A DNA stretch of 38,935 nt from Sedimentisphaerales bacterium (GCA_028277585.1 JANQFY010000204.1:1-38935), one strand, 5' to 3'. Shown: positions 1 through 9,919, numbered from the stretch's first letter. Numbers and translations: made by a program. Notes: generated by a model from the letters alone, not told the origin.

Positions 1-3000
1 GGAGACTGCGTTGGTTTCACCTCATGCGGCTGGATCGATATCAGAACCGGTGTCTGCAGACGCGTCAGCGCCTGGCCCGTATCACGCGAACGAGCCGCAA
101 CCTCCAGGGCGTACTGACCATCTCGCGTAATCAGAACCTCGCGATTCAGAGCCGCCCGGCCCGACAGTTCGTATGACTCAGATTGCTCCGTCACCCAGCG
201 CCCGTCGGAACTCGTTCGCCGCAAGACCTGGAGCGTCACGTCCCAGGGCCCGGCGATCACTTCATCGACCCGCTCGGCGCGTCGCATGGCGACCTGCAGG
301 CGTGTCGAAGAACGCTCGGTAACCGGGAAGAGTCCCCCGTTCTCTTTGACCCAGGGCGGCGAATCGAACACCGGTTCGACGCCAGTCGGGACAACTTTCT
401 GCACGGTAAAGGCCAGACGAGGCTCTCTGACGGAGAGGTGCCCCAGGGCGCGTCGAATACCATCGTCCTGCGCGGTCGGCCCCGCGGTGAACGTCGCCTT
501 CAATTCGACAGCGGCCCGACCCACGCTCTTGGGCAGGTAGACGGCATGCCCTTGCAGTTCACACCGGGTTGCCTTCCGCTGGCCCGTCTCGGCGGGCGTC
601 AGCGCCGTCCATTCAATGGAGCGGGTCACATCGGCGGTATCCCCTCCGTCCGGTGTCACGGCCAGCGTGCAGGCGCTCTTGAATCGTTCGATGATAGCAC
701 TGTGCTGCTGGTTGCCCGCCAGGTACCCGTCGAACACGATCCGCAGAGGAATGCGAGCAGGCTCCCAGGCGAAACATGAGATGTCTTTGGCCGTCTCGGT
801 TCCGACGACGATCTCCTGGAGGAGGAGACGACGATCCTCGGCGGCAAACTGGCCGCCGTCGAGCCTGATCCGTGTCGCCGGGCCGTCCTCAGCCGAGTCG
901 ATTGTCACATGGACGTGAACAGGATAGGTCTTGCCCGAAGACAACTGCGGCATGATCTCTTCGACCGATGCGCTCGTGGCGCCGGAGGCGATGGGGACAT
1001 CCACAACGAACGGATCGTCCGGCGCGGGCCGCAGGATCTCGAAACGCACTGCTGAGACGGCCTGGTCGGCCCGCCATTGCGCGGAGAACGTCGCAGGCTC
1101 GCCGCAATAGACAACGTCGGGAATCCTCTGCCGCGCCGAAGCGGTAGGATCCTGACGCATGTCCCACTGGAAGAGCCCCTCGGCGACGGGATCGACCACG
1201 GCGTATGTCTTGGTCGCCCCTTGTAGATCGCTGATCGCCGCGTCCAATCTGATCTCGCACTGATCGGCCCGCGGCATGGGAACCGTCGACTCCAGAACGT
1301 AGGTCGCCGCCAACGTTCGGCCCTTCGCGCCGGTCGGCTTTGGCGTTTGGATCAACCGCCCGCGCGGCTGGGCCACTTGGGCCGTGCCGGCCTGCAGCGC
1401 GACCGTCCTCATCCGCGCGCCTGACAGCGCCTCAGGGAACAGCGCCATCGCCTGCTGTCGCGCATCCTCGAAAACGGGAAACGCCGAGACGGTCAACAGC
1501 TGTCGGTGAAACTCGCTAACCCACAGGGCGGATCGCGTATCGCCAAACGTGCAGTTCATGCGCGTCGGCGCCGGGCGATATGTCAGTTCGAAGTCGGGCA
1601 AATGGAATCGACGCGCCTCGTCGCCTACCTGCGCTTCGATCTGCGCGCCGCCGGTGAGTCGGATCTCTCCCTCAGGCAAGCGAATCGGACCGGTCGTCAG
1701 GTTCCCATCACTGTCCTGGCGCAGCGGCCATTGCGTTTGGGGCAGTGGCTCCAGACGAAGATCCCCGGCAACGGTTTCGGCGCCGAATGAACCGCGGGGA
1801 ACCACGCGGAAGGAGACATCGCGTCCCCCTTCGGTGTCGAGAGCAACCGTCTCGTCGCGAGGCAGCCGTCCCAGTGAATCGCCCGATGCGCTGAGAATCT
1901 CGATCCCGGCGCCACTGGCGAGTATCTCGAAACCTCGCGTCACATCGATCAGCGGGACATTCGCGTCACCCGGCGCATACAGCAATTCGCCCACCACGTC
2001 GTACCGGCCGGGCGTCTCGGCCCGGAAGATATCGCTGGTATAGAGTCCGGCGGGTGTGGTCCACCGGCCGCCCTCAATGGCAAATGTCGGCGCCTGATCC
2101 AGGCCCCGAGCGATGAAGCGAATCGCCAAGCCCGCTCCGGGACCGCCCTCACCGACGAAGGGAGCGTCGCGCCCGCCGGCGTAGCGATCGAGCAATCGCG
2201 CCTTCAGCGCGCCTCGCTCGTAGAGCCACCAGGGAGATCCGGGCTCGGCGCCCAGTTCCAGGATGAAATCGGGGACACGATAGACACGGACGGACGAACC
2301 GCCCTGCCCATCCTGGCCCGGCAGCGTCCATCGCCCTTGCCAGAAACGTTCCACGGACTCAGCCGCATCGGGGCGACGCAGGATCGTCGCAGCCCATTGG
2401 CGTGACGAAACGGTGCGCAACCGAATGCCCGATGTGCCCTCGAGCGTGTCATCCAGTGAACGCGTCACCGCCTCGGTCTGGCCCGCAGCCTCGAAAGGCG
2501 TCACCGAAACTGAGTCCGGCGTTGGCCCGACCACCATCACAGCCCAATCGTAGGGACTAACGGGCACATCCACACCGGCCAACGGCGCCGCGAGTCCGAA
2601 CATGTCCATGACGATATCCGGAAAGCCGTTCTCTCGCGTAATCGAGTACGCCTTACCGCCCGTGACCTGGGCCAGCGAGACCATCGCCTGCTGGCCGGCC
2701 CGCTCGGAAGAAGAAGGACGCTTCGATCCCGTTCCGGGTCGGTAGGACGCCTTGTTGATTACGATCGGATAGACCTCGATGTCTTGCCCGGCCAGCTTCG
2801 CGCCGGTATCCAACAGCGAACCTTCGGCCCGCGATTCTCGAGCGCTGTCGCGCGGGTCGCCCCGGGTCAGCAGCAGGACTTTCCCCGCACCTTCGCCATG
2901 TCTGCGGCGGGCGGCCCGAATCCGCGCCGCGGCCCAATTCAGGCTCGTGGTGATGTCGGCTCGGAAACTGCCCTTGAACTCGGCCGAACGCACCATGTTG

Positions 3001-3371
3001 CGACAGGCCGCTTCGCTGAGATAGCTGTCCCCCCAGGACAAGAGAGGGCCCGTCTCCTCACTGGGCAAGGCGTAACGCACCTTGTCCGAGAAATGGCAGA
3101 CCCCGATCTGGAGGTCGGAGTAGACATAGGGCAAGAGTTGGAGCAGTGCCAGTTGACCTTCGTCCCGCAGACTCCAGCGGCGGCCGCGGGCGTCGTCAAC
3201 GGCATCGTCCGCCTGCTCCATGCCGCCGGAAATGTCGATTGCGATCACCACATAGCATGGGCCCGCTGCACTTCGGTCAGGCGCTGCGCTTTGGGCATCC
3301 GCCACGACGTCCATGGCGAGAACGCCGCACGCAACGCACAGAAGTAGGATTAACAATGCCCTTCTATTCAT
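1..3371 (-). CDS. Large secreted von Willebrand factor A (VWA) domain protein, C-terminus beyond the window
   Basis: An uninterrupted minus-strand frame runs from ATG at 3371 to the left edge, giving at least 1123 codons; the stop lies outside the window. Residues 1-28 form a signal peptide (MNRRALLILLL core, probable cleavage after ADAQS). A VWA-like domain follows at about residues 38-200. Its MIDAS region is recognisable but altered: DISGG at 46-50 where DxSxS is usual, a TT pair at 141-142, and LLTRGDP at 167-173 where LLTDG is typical. The rest is beta-rich and looks like serial immunoglobulin-like or sandwich domains, without Cys-rich or transmembrane segments so far. The start lies 26 nt behind the stop of the upstream TPR-like gene, so the two are probably co-transcribed. 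An envelope or extracellular adhesion or scaffold role is inferred; I recognise no enzyme domain. Confidence 0.85.
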   Translation of the reverse strand, partial: MNRRALLILLLCVACGVLAMDVVADAQSAAPDRSAAGPCYVVIAIDISGGMEQADDAVDDARGRRWSLRDEGQLALLQLLPYVYSDLQIGVCHFSDKVRYALPSEETGPLLSWGDSYLSEAACRNMVRSAEFKGSFRADITTSLNWAAARIRAARRRHGEGAGKVLLLTRGDPRDSARESRAEGSLLDTGAKLAGQDIEVYPIVINKASYRPGTGSKRPSSSERAGQQAMVSLAQVTGGKAYSITRENGFPDIVMDMFGLAAPLAGVDVPVSPYDWAVMVVGPTPDSVSVTPFEAAGQTEAVTRSLDDTLEGTSGIRLRTVSSRQWAATILRRPDAAESVERFWQGRWTLPGQDGQGGSSVRVYRVPDFILELGAEPGSPWWLYERGALKARLLDRYAGGRDAPFVGEGGPGAGLAIRFIARGLDQAPTFAIEGGRWTTPAGLYTSDIFRAETPGRYDVVGELLYAPGDANVPLIDVTRGFEILASGAGIEILSASGDSLGRLPRDETVALDTEGGRDVSFRVVPRGSFGAETVAGDLRLEPLPQTQWPLRQDSDGNLTTGPIRLPEGEIRLTGGAQIEAQVGDEARRFHLPDFELTYRPAPTRMNCTFGDTRSALWVSEFHRQLLTVSAFPVFEDARQQAMALFPEALSGARMRTVALQAGTAQVAQPRGRLIQTPKPTGAKGRTLAATYVLESTVPMPRADQCEIRLDAAISDLQGATKTYAVVDPVAEGLFQWDMRQDPTASARQRIPDVVYCGEPATFSAQWRADQAVSAVRFEILRPAPDDPFVVDVPIASGATSASVEEIMPQLSSGKTYPVHVHVTIDSAEDGPATRIRLDGGQFAAEDRRLLLQEIVVGTETAKDISCFAWEPARIPLRIVFDGYLAGNQQHSAIIERFKSACTLAVTPDGGDTADVTRSIEWTALTPAETGQRKATRCELQGHAVYLPKSVGRAAVELKATFTAGPTAQDDGIRRALGHLSVREPRLAFTVQKVVPTGVEPVFDSPPWVKENGGLFPVTERSSTRLQVAMRRAERVDEVIAGPWDVTLQVLRRTSSDGRWVTEQSESYELSGRAALNREVLITRDGQYALEVAARSRDTGQALTRLQTPVLISIQPHEVKPTQS

Positions 3372-3397
3372 AACGCCTCACGAGCACATGCACGTTT

Positions 3398-5968
3398 CTA
3401 GCTTTCGGGAGTTTCCGCCGCCTGGGCCGGGCCGCTCGGCCCATCGGCCGCCGGTTCGGCGCCGCGCGACACCGGGCGATCGACGCGAACATCCGCTCTG
3501 AGCACGACCAGCGCCTCGCGGATCGCCTCTTCTCCGAGCTGTCCGGCTTCATCAGTCCGCGCCGACTCTGCCCACGCGTCCAGGCGGTCCAGCACCTGAC
3601 GCTGCACCTTCAATACATCCTCCTGGCCATACTCCAACAGGTACAACGCTGTCGCGGCCCGGCGCCATTGATCGGGCGCCTCAAGCCCCAACTCGAACGC
3701 GCGAGCCAGGCACTTCTTCGCCTTCTGCGGCGCCGGGGTCTGGTCGTTGAGCCAACGATCCGCTTGAGCCAGGCACTTCGACCTTTCCGACGATTCGAGG
3801 AAGATCCGCACCGGATTGCGCGGATCGTTCCGCGCCGGCATGTGCTTCCCGCCGGCGGGCCAGTGGTTCAAACAGGTCGTCGCAATTGCTTCGACCTCGC
3901 CAATCATCTGTTCGGTCCCCTGCGCCAGGACGGGCAAGAGGGTCTGCTCCAGAGACCGCCAAAGACGCATGAATCGCCGCCCATCAACGTGAATCTGTCG
4001 AAAGACGTGGCCCAGCAACGTATCGGCCCGCTGTAGCAGACTCGAGACGGAATCGGAGGATGGCTCATTCCCATCGGTTGGCAAGGAACCCAGGAGCCGA
4101 CCGGCCGCCGCTTCTAGCGCCAGGCGAATCTCGGTTCGGCCTTCCGATGAATCGTCCGGTCCGGCCGTATCCAGCAAGCCGAACAAGGGAGCCGCCGCCG
4201 ACCAGAGATCGGGATTGAGACTCAACGCGTCGACCAGCGCCGTCTCGATCTCTTCCCAGGTGACATAATCACTCGGTAGCTGAGCCAGCGCCTGACGCAC
4301 ATGGTACTGCGCTTGATGGGCGTCCAACTGATCCTTGAGACTGGCCCAATCCTGAATCCGCCCTCCCGGATCGTTGACATGACACTCGGCCAGCGCGACA
4401 TACGCCGCATCGGGAACCGGAACTGCCCAGTCGTTGGGCCAGTTTCGCCGCAAGGCCCGCAAAGGCTCACGGACTTGCTTCCTTACCTCCAGCCGCTTCA
4501 GCCGAGCCAGGTGCTTCTCGGCCCGCTGCGCCAGTTCGTCCAGCAGTTCCAGAACCGCCTGGCCCGTCTCGGCCGAGACCTCGGCGCGATAGTGCTGCAG
4601 TTTCTGCTTGATGGGCCCGATCTTTCGCTCGGCCTCGGAGAGACTCACCAGCCGAAAGAACTGTTCGATTTCGGAGACGAGCTTGCCGCAGATCCGCTGC
4701 AGCTCCAATTGGTTCGATTCCTGGACCGAGCGATCGATCCAGCGCAACTGTGCGTCGATCCGCTCCAGCAGAACGGCGAGATGTTCGCGACGGTTCAGCG
4801 CCTTGAGGACCCGGCGCTGCACCTGCAGACGCGCGGCCGCCAATTCGTGATTGCCCGCTGCGATGAGGTTCTCAATCTCCGTGAGTTCCTCCATCGCCAA
4901 CTGCTCGGCTAGGTTCCCAGGACTCGTACGCCGAACCAGCGACGAGGGAATCTCGCCGGCCAGCAGCAAGCTGGCGGCCGCCGCATAGCGTTCCGGTACG
5001 CTCTCAGGGTCGTAGCGCCGCTCAGCATCATCGCCCGCCTCCTGGGCGGTGTCGCCATGGTTCTCGTCGCCCCAGAGAAACGCTCCCTGCGTCTCCTGCG
5101 CGGCGCGTCCCGAAGAATCGCCCCATCCGGGGGGCGACAGCTTAACCGCCTCGGCGGCCAGATGGGTTGTCAACCAATTCAAACGCCGATGAGTGCTATC
5201 CCGCAGAAGCAGCACTTGCGCCCAAACGTCATCCTCGGTCTCGGGCGCCATCTCCGGCAAGGCGTTGCTTGCCTCGGACGCCTCAGGCGATTCGGGCCCG
5301 AGCCATAACTGCTTCAGATCATCGGACAGCCGCACGAAAAACTCCGACAGCGATTCGTCGACGACCTCCGTGAGGCTCTCCACATGACAAGCAACATTGA
5401 TCAAGTTCAGCAGATTGAAGCACGCCGCGGGTAATCCTCCGGATCGACTCGGCGCCCCAGGAATTCGATCGGGCGCCAGCGCCGCTCGGGCAAGGTCCTG
5501 GACGCCTTCGAGCCGGCCCAGGCGCAGACGCAGAACGCCTCGATTGTTGTAAGCCAGCAGACGCAGATGGGGCTCGCGGCAACGCACCTGGAGAAACGCA
5601 TCGTAGCAATCGACGGCCGCTTCGAACCGACCCGTCAGTTCGTTCAACCAGGCGGCGACCCAGAGCAGCCGCGCCCGCGGGGCCGGGGCCGACCAATGCC
5701 ATTGACAGAGCGACTCGACACGCTGACGCAGACCGTCGATGTCGTCGATGGATTCGCCCGAGGCGTACATGGATCGCAAACGCCGCACCAGTTCCTCGGT
5801 CAGAGCTTCCAAATGCGCCGGCTCAAGGGCGTACTCGAGAGGTCGTTCGGCCGCGCCGGCCGAAGTCTTGGTCAGATCGTACCGATCCACCTTGCCGTCA
5901 AGCACTAGCTGCGCCAGTGAGACCGGGCTCACCTCTGCTTCATGACTGTTGATACGGACCCTCAGCAT
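3398..5968 (-). CDS. TPR-like / coiled-coil protein of unknown family, 856 aa
   Basis: No signal peptide or membrane segment is visible, so it is probably cytoplasmic. The N-terminal 60 residues form a short beta-rich module. Residues of about 95-170 look like degenerate tetratricopeptide helices (LLAYNNRGVLRLRLGRLEG is TPR-like). The middle (about 330-500) is Glu/Lys/Arg-rich, strongly helical and likely coiled coil (ERIDAQLRWIDRSVQESN region). The C-terminal part is all-helical, and the last 30 residues are Pro/Ala-rich and probably disordered. ATG at 5968 is taken as start; an in-frame TTG at 5983 would add five residues, and neither has a convincing ribosome site. It is the first gene of a two-gene unit with the secreted VWA protein, behind a good sigma70-like promoter at 6149-6177. 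A partner or regulatory role for the VWA protein is inferred from context only. Confidence 0.8.
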   Translation of the reverse strand: MLRVRINSHEAEVSPVSLAQLVLDGKVDRYDLTKTSAGAAERPLEYALEPAHLEALTEELVRRLRSMYASGESIDDIDGLRQRVESLCQWHWSAPAPRARLLWVAAWLNELTGRFEAAVDCYDAFLQVRCREPHLRLLAYNNRGVLRLRLGRLEGVQDLARAALAPDRIPGAPSRSGGLPAACFNLLNLINVACHVESLTEVVDESLSEFFVRLSDDLKQLWLGPESPEASEASNALPEMAPETEDDVWAQVLLLRDSTHRRLNWLTTHLAAEAVKLSPPGWGDSSGRAAQETQGAFLWGDENHGDTAQEAGDDAERRYDPESVPERYAAAASLLLAGEIPSSLVRRTSPGNLAEQLAMEELTEIENLIAAGNHELAAARLQVQRRVLKALNRREHLAVLLERIDAQLRWIDRSVQESNQLELQRICGKLVSEIEQFFRLVSLSEAERKIGPIKQKLQHYRAEVSAETGQAVLELLDELAQRAEKHLARLKRLEVRKQVREPLRALRRNWPNDWAVPVPDAAYVALAECHVNDPGGRIQDWASLKDQLDAHQAQYHVRQALAQLPSDYVTWEEIETALVDALSLNPDLWSAAAPLFGLLDTAGPDDSSEGRTEIRLALEAAAGRLLGSLPTDGNEPSSDSVSSLLQRADTLLGHVFRQIHVDGRRFMRLWRSLEQTLLPVLAQGTEQMIGEVEAIATTCLNHWPAGGKHMPARNDPRNPVRIFLESSERSKCLAQADRWLNDQTPAPQKAKKCLARAFELGLEAPDQWRRAATALYLLEYGQEDVLKVQRQVLDRLDAWAESARTDEAGQLGEEAIREALVVLRADVRVDRPVSRGAEPAADGPSGPAQAAETPES

Positions 5969-6148
5969 AGCCCTGCCGTCCAACTTCGATACGAAGAACG
6001 TCCGAGATTTACGCTTTTCTCAACCCCATCCGTAGGCGTGACCTGGCACTAGCTTCTCACCTGGTTCTCCGCCATGCGCTCCACCCTCCAGACCAGAGGC
6101 TCGGCCGCTCGCCAATACTGTCTAGCGAACGATCCTATGACCTGCCGC

Positions 6149-6177
6149 ATTATCCCCGACAATGGCGTATTTGTCCA
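6149..6177 (-). promoter_or_regulatory. Sigma70-like promoter for the TPR/VWA gene pair
   Basis: On the minus strand TGGACA (6177-6172) and GATAAT (6154-6149) are separated by exactly 17 bp, each matching consensus at five of six positions. The predicted start near 6141 gives a leader of about 170 nt before ATG 5968. Found by eye, without transcript data. Confidence 0.45.
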
Positions 6178-6423
6178 CCGTCATTTGTCAGTTCGCCCGC
6201 ATATCGACCGCGCCGAATCGGCCACAAGACCAATCGATTCACGCCAACGACAGACCAACACCAAGACACTAGGCAGGAGAACTTGGAGGATTGCTTTTAT
6301 CGGACAAGTTGTCCAAGGGGCCGGGACAGGGACGTCTCAGGCGGGGGAGGTTTTTTTTGTCGCGGAGTGCGTGAATAGCCGTTTTCTATACTAGTAACGC
6401 GAGACCCCGTGTCACATTCGGCG

Positions 6424-6457
6424 TATCCGGCGCGGGCGTAAGGTCCCGCGCCGGATA
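6424..6457. terminator. Perfect 13-bp hairpin downstream of the HEAT-repeat gene
   Basis: Arms 6424-6436 (TATCCGGCGCGGG) and 6445-6457 are perfect reverse complements around an 8-nt loop. It lies about 75 bp beyond the stop codon of the minus-strand HEAT gene and marks the likely end of the sugar operon. No long T-run follows on either strand, so Rho-independent function is uncertain; it could equally stabilise the 3' end. Confidence 0.5.
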
Positions 6458-6533
6458 GCAAATCGAACTAGCTGTCTCTTGGGAGAACTGGTTATCGGGT
6501 CTCCCAGGAGACGGATCATCGGTACTCCAATTC

Positions 6534-8504
6534 TCAGCGACCCGCTTTGGTCTTCGCCTGGCGGAGCAGTGTCTTGGCGCGCGGCGCCAGGTCACCTGCG
6601 CCGATCGCCTGGACCACCTTCTCCAGCGGAGCAATCAGCTGCGGCGCGTGCTTGCCGGACTGGCGTCCTTTCAGCAATCGCTCCGCGATCCCGAGCGAAG
6701 CCAGGGCCGCTTCCTTCTCGATAGCCGCATCGTTCAGATAGGGCGCGATGACGGTCATTGCCGCGGGCGTGTTGACGCTTCCCAGAGCGCCGAGCAAGAG
6801 GCGTTTCTCCCCGGCGCTTTGAACCATCTTCGCAGCCGTGCGACACATCGACAACCGCTCGGGTGCGGGCAGGTCGCGCCGCGCCGCCATCGCCAGATAG
6901 GCGCGGAGGCAAAGCGCCCTGTCATTGCCCTTACCGGCGGCTTTGGCCAGTTCCAGCAGGTGCGGCGCCGCATCGGCGGTCTTCCACGTCCCCAGCGCCC
7001 GGATCGCGGCCTTGTGGACATCGTCATTGGAATCACCGACGGTCCGACAGACCGCCTTCAGGGCGTCGGGGCCCCCGAGTCCACTGAGCACGCGCAACAG
7101 GACGATCTTCTGGGCCGGACGCACCCGACCAAGCCGTTCAATCAATTGACCGGCGCACGACTCCGGGTTCTTCGCCTTGCCGCAGACGTTGCTGATGGCC
7201 TGACGGGCCGCTTCGAGATCGCGCGAACCGTCCTGTTTCGCCAACACGTCGAGCAACCCCATCAACTGATCGGGCCCGCCCAATTCGCCGACCATCTTGA
7301 TCGCCGCCGGTCGGACCTTGGCGTCTTTGTCGCCGGAGGCCTTCAACAACGCCGCCACCGCCGGCGTCATGCGCCGACGCTCCATCAATTCCAGGGCCAC
7401 CAGGCGCTGGGCCGTATCGGAACCGTTGAACATGTCCATAACAGCCTTATCGGCCGAGATGGTGGTCAGCGAGCCCAACGCCTCCTGGGCGGCTTGGCCG
7501 ACGGGTCGCTCCTTGGCGCCCATCAACTCGACAAGGACTGACACTGTCGAAGCCTGATCGAGTTGGGCGATGGCCTTGATCGCCGCGATGCGCACGGCTT
7601 CGGGGCCCTGCTTGGCCAGCCGGGACAATGCCGGCAAAGCCTTGGCGTCACCCCGAGCCCCGAGCGTGTACGTGATGAGAATCTGATTGTCGGCCGGTTG
7701 ACCATCCAGCGCCTTGGCCAGCGCCGTCGTCACGTTCGAACCGGGCATCTCCTGCGCCGTCTGAACGGCGGCGGAGAACAGGATGTAATCGTCATTGCTC
7801 AGGTTCTCGCGCAATAGCCCGATCCCCTTGCCGCCGCGCACGAGAATGGCGCCGCGCAACGCGCCGGCTCGCACCTGATGCGGCGCATCCAGGCCGCGCA
7901 GCTTGTCGTAGATCTTCTGCGCCGCCTGGCGATCGCCTTGGCCGGCCAGCCCCTCGGCGCAGCGGAACAACCCTTCGATTACGTGGAGCCTGGTCGCCTT
8001 CGGAGCCGACGCAAGCTGGCCCTGCAAGGCGGTCGCGGCCGGGAGATTGCCGATCTGCCCGAGCGCGCGAGCGGCCCCGCCCGCGACCAGCGGATCCGAA
8101 TCCTTCAACAGCGACGCCAGTTGCGGAACGGCCTTGGCGTCACCGCGCACCCCAACACTGCCAATGACGCCGACGAGGGGCAGGCCCTTGAGCCGCCCCA
8201 GCGCGTCCCGGAAGACCTTGTCCACCGCCGAGTCCGGCATCGGCTCCAAGGCATAGCGGGCGTTGTGTGACAGCTTCTCATCGCTGAGCAGGGCCTCCAA
8301 CGCGGGAATGGCCTTCTCGGTGGCGATGATGGCCAGCAAACGACAGGCGTCGCTCTTGTCCTTGCGGGAGGCGGTGTCAGACTTGAGCACGGCGATGAGT
8401 TTGCCCTCGTCTTCCTTGGCGGCCACGGTTTGGGCCCACGTGGGAGCCGCCCCGACCAGAAGCGTGCCGAGGAACAGGGCAACGATTATCTTTGACTTCA
8501 ACAT
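6534..8504 (-). CDS. Secreted HEAT-repeat protein, 656 aa
   Basis: Residues 1-25 are a clear Sec signal peptide (MLKSKIIVALFLGTLLVGAA, cleavage after TWAQ). The mature protein is a continuous array of two-helix HEAT_2-type repeats, visible as recurring units such as DPLVAGGAARALGQIGN, VRIAAIKAIAQL and VHKAAIRALGTWK. Such solenoids act as protein-binding scaffolds; no catalytic domain is present. GGAAGG sits 7-12 nt before the ATG. It is the last gene of the sugar operon, 31 nt behind the TAT-exported Gfo/Idh/MocA gene, so both products should reach the periplasm from one transcript. I infer that it scaffolds or recruits the exported oxidoreductase or another envelope enzyme; no direct evidence exists in the sequence. 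Confidence 0.9.
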   Translation of the reverse strand: MLKSKIIVALFLGTLLVGAAPTWAQTVAAKEDEGKLIAVLKSDTASRKDKSDACRLLAIIATEKAIPALEALLSDEKLSHNARYALEPMPDSAVDKVFRDALGRLKGLPLVGVIGSVGVRGDAKAVPQLASLLKDSDPLVAGGAARALGQIGNLPAATALQGQLASAPKATRLHVIEGLFRCAEGLAGQGDRQAAQKIYDKLRGLDAPHQVRAGALRGAILVRGGKGIGLLRENLSNDDYILFSAAVQTAQEMPGSNVTTALAKALDGQPADNQILITYTLGARGDAKALPALSRLAKQGPEAVRIAAIKAIAQLDQASTVSVLVELMGAKERPVGQAAQEALGSLTTISADKAVMDMFNGSDTAQRLVALELMERRRMTPAVAALLKASGDKDAKVRPAAIKMVGELGGPDQLMGLLDVLAKQDGSRDLEAARQAISNVCGKAKNPESCAGQLIERLGRVRPAQKIVLLRVLSGLGGPDALKAVCRTVGDSNDDVHKAAIRALGTWKTADAAPHLLELAKAAGKGNDRALCLRAYLAMAARRDLPAPERLSMCRTAAKMVQSAGEKRLLLGALGSVNTPAAMTVIAPYLNDAAIEKEAALASLGIAERLLKGRQSGKHAPQLIAPLEKVVQAIGAGDLAPRAKTLLRQAKTKAGR

Positions 8505-8535
8505 GGCTAAACTTCCTTCCGGCTAGAGTGAGGTA

Positions 8536-9849
8536 TCAGTAGATCCAGGGCTCGCGCATCGCACGGGTACCGAACCGATTGGCTTCGGCGTCGTTGACGA
8601 ACTCCTCCTTGCTCGGGTCGAAGCGGAGGTCGCGCTTGAGCCACATGCAGATATTGGCCGCGTGCACGGTCGACATCGTGCGATGCATCATCACCGGGTC
8701 AGCCACGGGCTGCCGACGGGACTTGACGCAGTCCAGCCAGTTGCGCATGTGGCTCATCGGCCGCTGGGTGCGGGCCATGTAGTTGGCGACGATCTTCTTG
8801 AAATCCTGCATCCAGGCCGGGTTGGAAACGTCGGGCTCGGCGTACCCGTCGGCCGTAGCCACCCAGCCCTTGGTCCCTTCGTAGCGCACGCCGCACGAGC
8901 CGCGCCAGATCTTCCTGTCCATGTCGCGCTCGAGCACCATCTTGATCCCATTGGCAAACTTCGTGACCATGCCGTCGCCACTGTCGTTGTTGACATAGCC
9001 GTACTCGATAGCCGACGTCTCGCCGGCCCCCATGGCGACCTGGCACTGGGCGAACGTATGAGCGCCCCATTCGCCGATACAACTGGTGTGGAAATCGTAG
9101 AAGTTGCGCCAGCCGCCGCGGGTATAAGCGGAGTTGTAGGGTCGCCAGGGACACGGTCCCAGCCAGGCATCCCAGTCGACTTCTTCCTTGGGAGGCAAAG
9201 GCTCGGCGTCCCGCCATTCGTGGCTCATCTCCGCCGCGTCCCAGGGCGCGATATGGGCGCGAACGGTGTGCACATCGCCCAGGTAACCCAGCCGGAGCAG
9301 TTCGTTGGCGAAGGTGAAATTGCCCTCGCTGAGCCGCTGCGTACCGGTCTGGTAGATCCGGCGATAGCGATGGGCGGTCTCGACCACCGCCCGACCTTCC
9401 GCGAACGTCATCGCCGACGGTTTTTCCGAATAGACGTCCTTGCCCGCCCGCATCGCCAGGATGGACGCCAGGGCGTGCCAGCGGTCGCCCGTGGTGATCA
9501 GGACAGCGTCGATATCGGTGCGCTTCGCCAGGAACTCATTGATCTCCAGATACGTGGCGCAGTCGGTGTTGCCATAGTGCTGGTCGACACGGTCCTTGAC
9601 GCGCTCGGCGTGGCGTTTCTGGGCGTCGCAGATCGCGACAAACTGGATGTCCGGCTCGGGCAGCATCCAGTTCAGATCGCCCATGCCGCGGCCCCGAATG
9701 CCGATGGCGCCGACGATGATCCGCTCACTGGGCGGAACGGCGCCGTTGCGACCGAACACGGAGGCCGGCACGATATAGGGCGCCGCCGCGAGCGCCGCCG
9801 TGCGTTTGAAAAAGGCGCGGCGAGATAAACTTGACTTCTTCTTTGACAT
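8536..9849 (-). CDS. TAT-exported Gfo/Idh/MocA family oxidoreductase, 437 aa
   Basis: The start is set at ATG 9849, preceded by GAGGAA; an upstream in-frame extension would bury the signal. The N-terminus carries a twin-arginine motif (SRRAFFK, residues 9-15), then an Ala-rich hydrophobic stretch. A Rossmann nucleotide-binding motif follows (GAIGIRGRGMG, 48-58) and the family motif EKP at 142-144. The C-terminal half is the family's alpha/beta substrate domain. TAT export implies folding with NAD(P) bound in the cytoplasm, as known for Zymomonas glucose-fructose oxidoreductase, and action in the periplasm. It is the fifth gene of the operon, between the cupin and HEAT genes. Substrate is unknown; a sugar or polyol is likely from the neighbours. 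Some proteins of this fold act as NAD-dependent glycosidases (GH109), which cannot be excluded. Confidence 0.9.
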   Translation of the reverse strand: MSKKKSSLSRRAFFKRTAALAAAPYIVPASVFGRNGAVPPSERIIVGAIGIRGRGMGDLNWMLPEPDIQFVAICDAQKRHAERVKDRVDQHYGNTDCATYLEINEFLAKRTDIDAVLITTGDRWHALASILAMRAGKDVYSEKPSAMTFAEGRAVVETAHRYRRIYQTGTQRLSEGNFTFANELLRLGYLGDVHTVRAHIAPWDAAEMSHEWRDAEPLPPKEEVDWDAWLGPCPWRPYNSAYTRGGWRNFYDFHTSCIGEWGAHTFAQCQVAMGAGETSAIEYGYVNNDSGDGMVTKFANGIKMVLERDMDRKIWRGSCGVRYEGTKGWVATADGYAEPDVSNPAWMQDFKKIVANYMARTQRPMSHMRNWLDCVKSRRQPVADPVMMHRTMSTVHAANICMWLKRDLRFDPSKEEFVNDAEANRFGTRAMREPWIY

Positions 9850-9919
9850 GACGGATTCCTCACTGATGGGATTTGTTGCGTTCATTCGAATTTCCGTCCG
9901 GGCTCTCGCCCCTATGGCG

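Larger units (their letters stand above)
5969..6533. other. Non-coding gap of about 565 bp between the TPR-like gene and the HEAT-repeat gene
   Basis: It holds the minus-strand promoter at 6149-6177, an eight-T run at about 6351-6358 and the strong hairpin at 6424-6457. A 106-codon frame at 6074-6394 (plus) has no ribosome site and no recognisable protein character, so I treat the gap as non-coding. Confidence 0.6.

Noticed and set aside
6341-6362. Terminator at the eight-T run
   Set aside because: No upstream hairpin pairs with it in the plus direction, and no plus-strand gene ends nearby.
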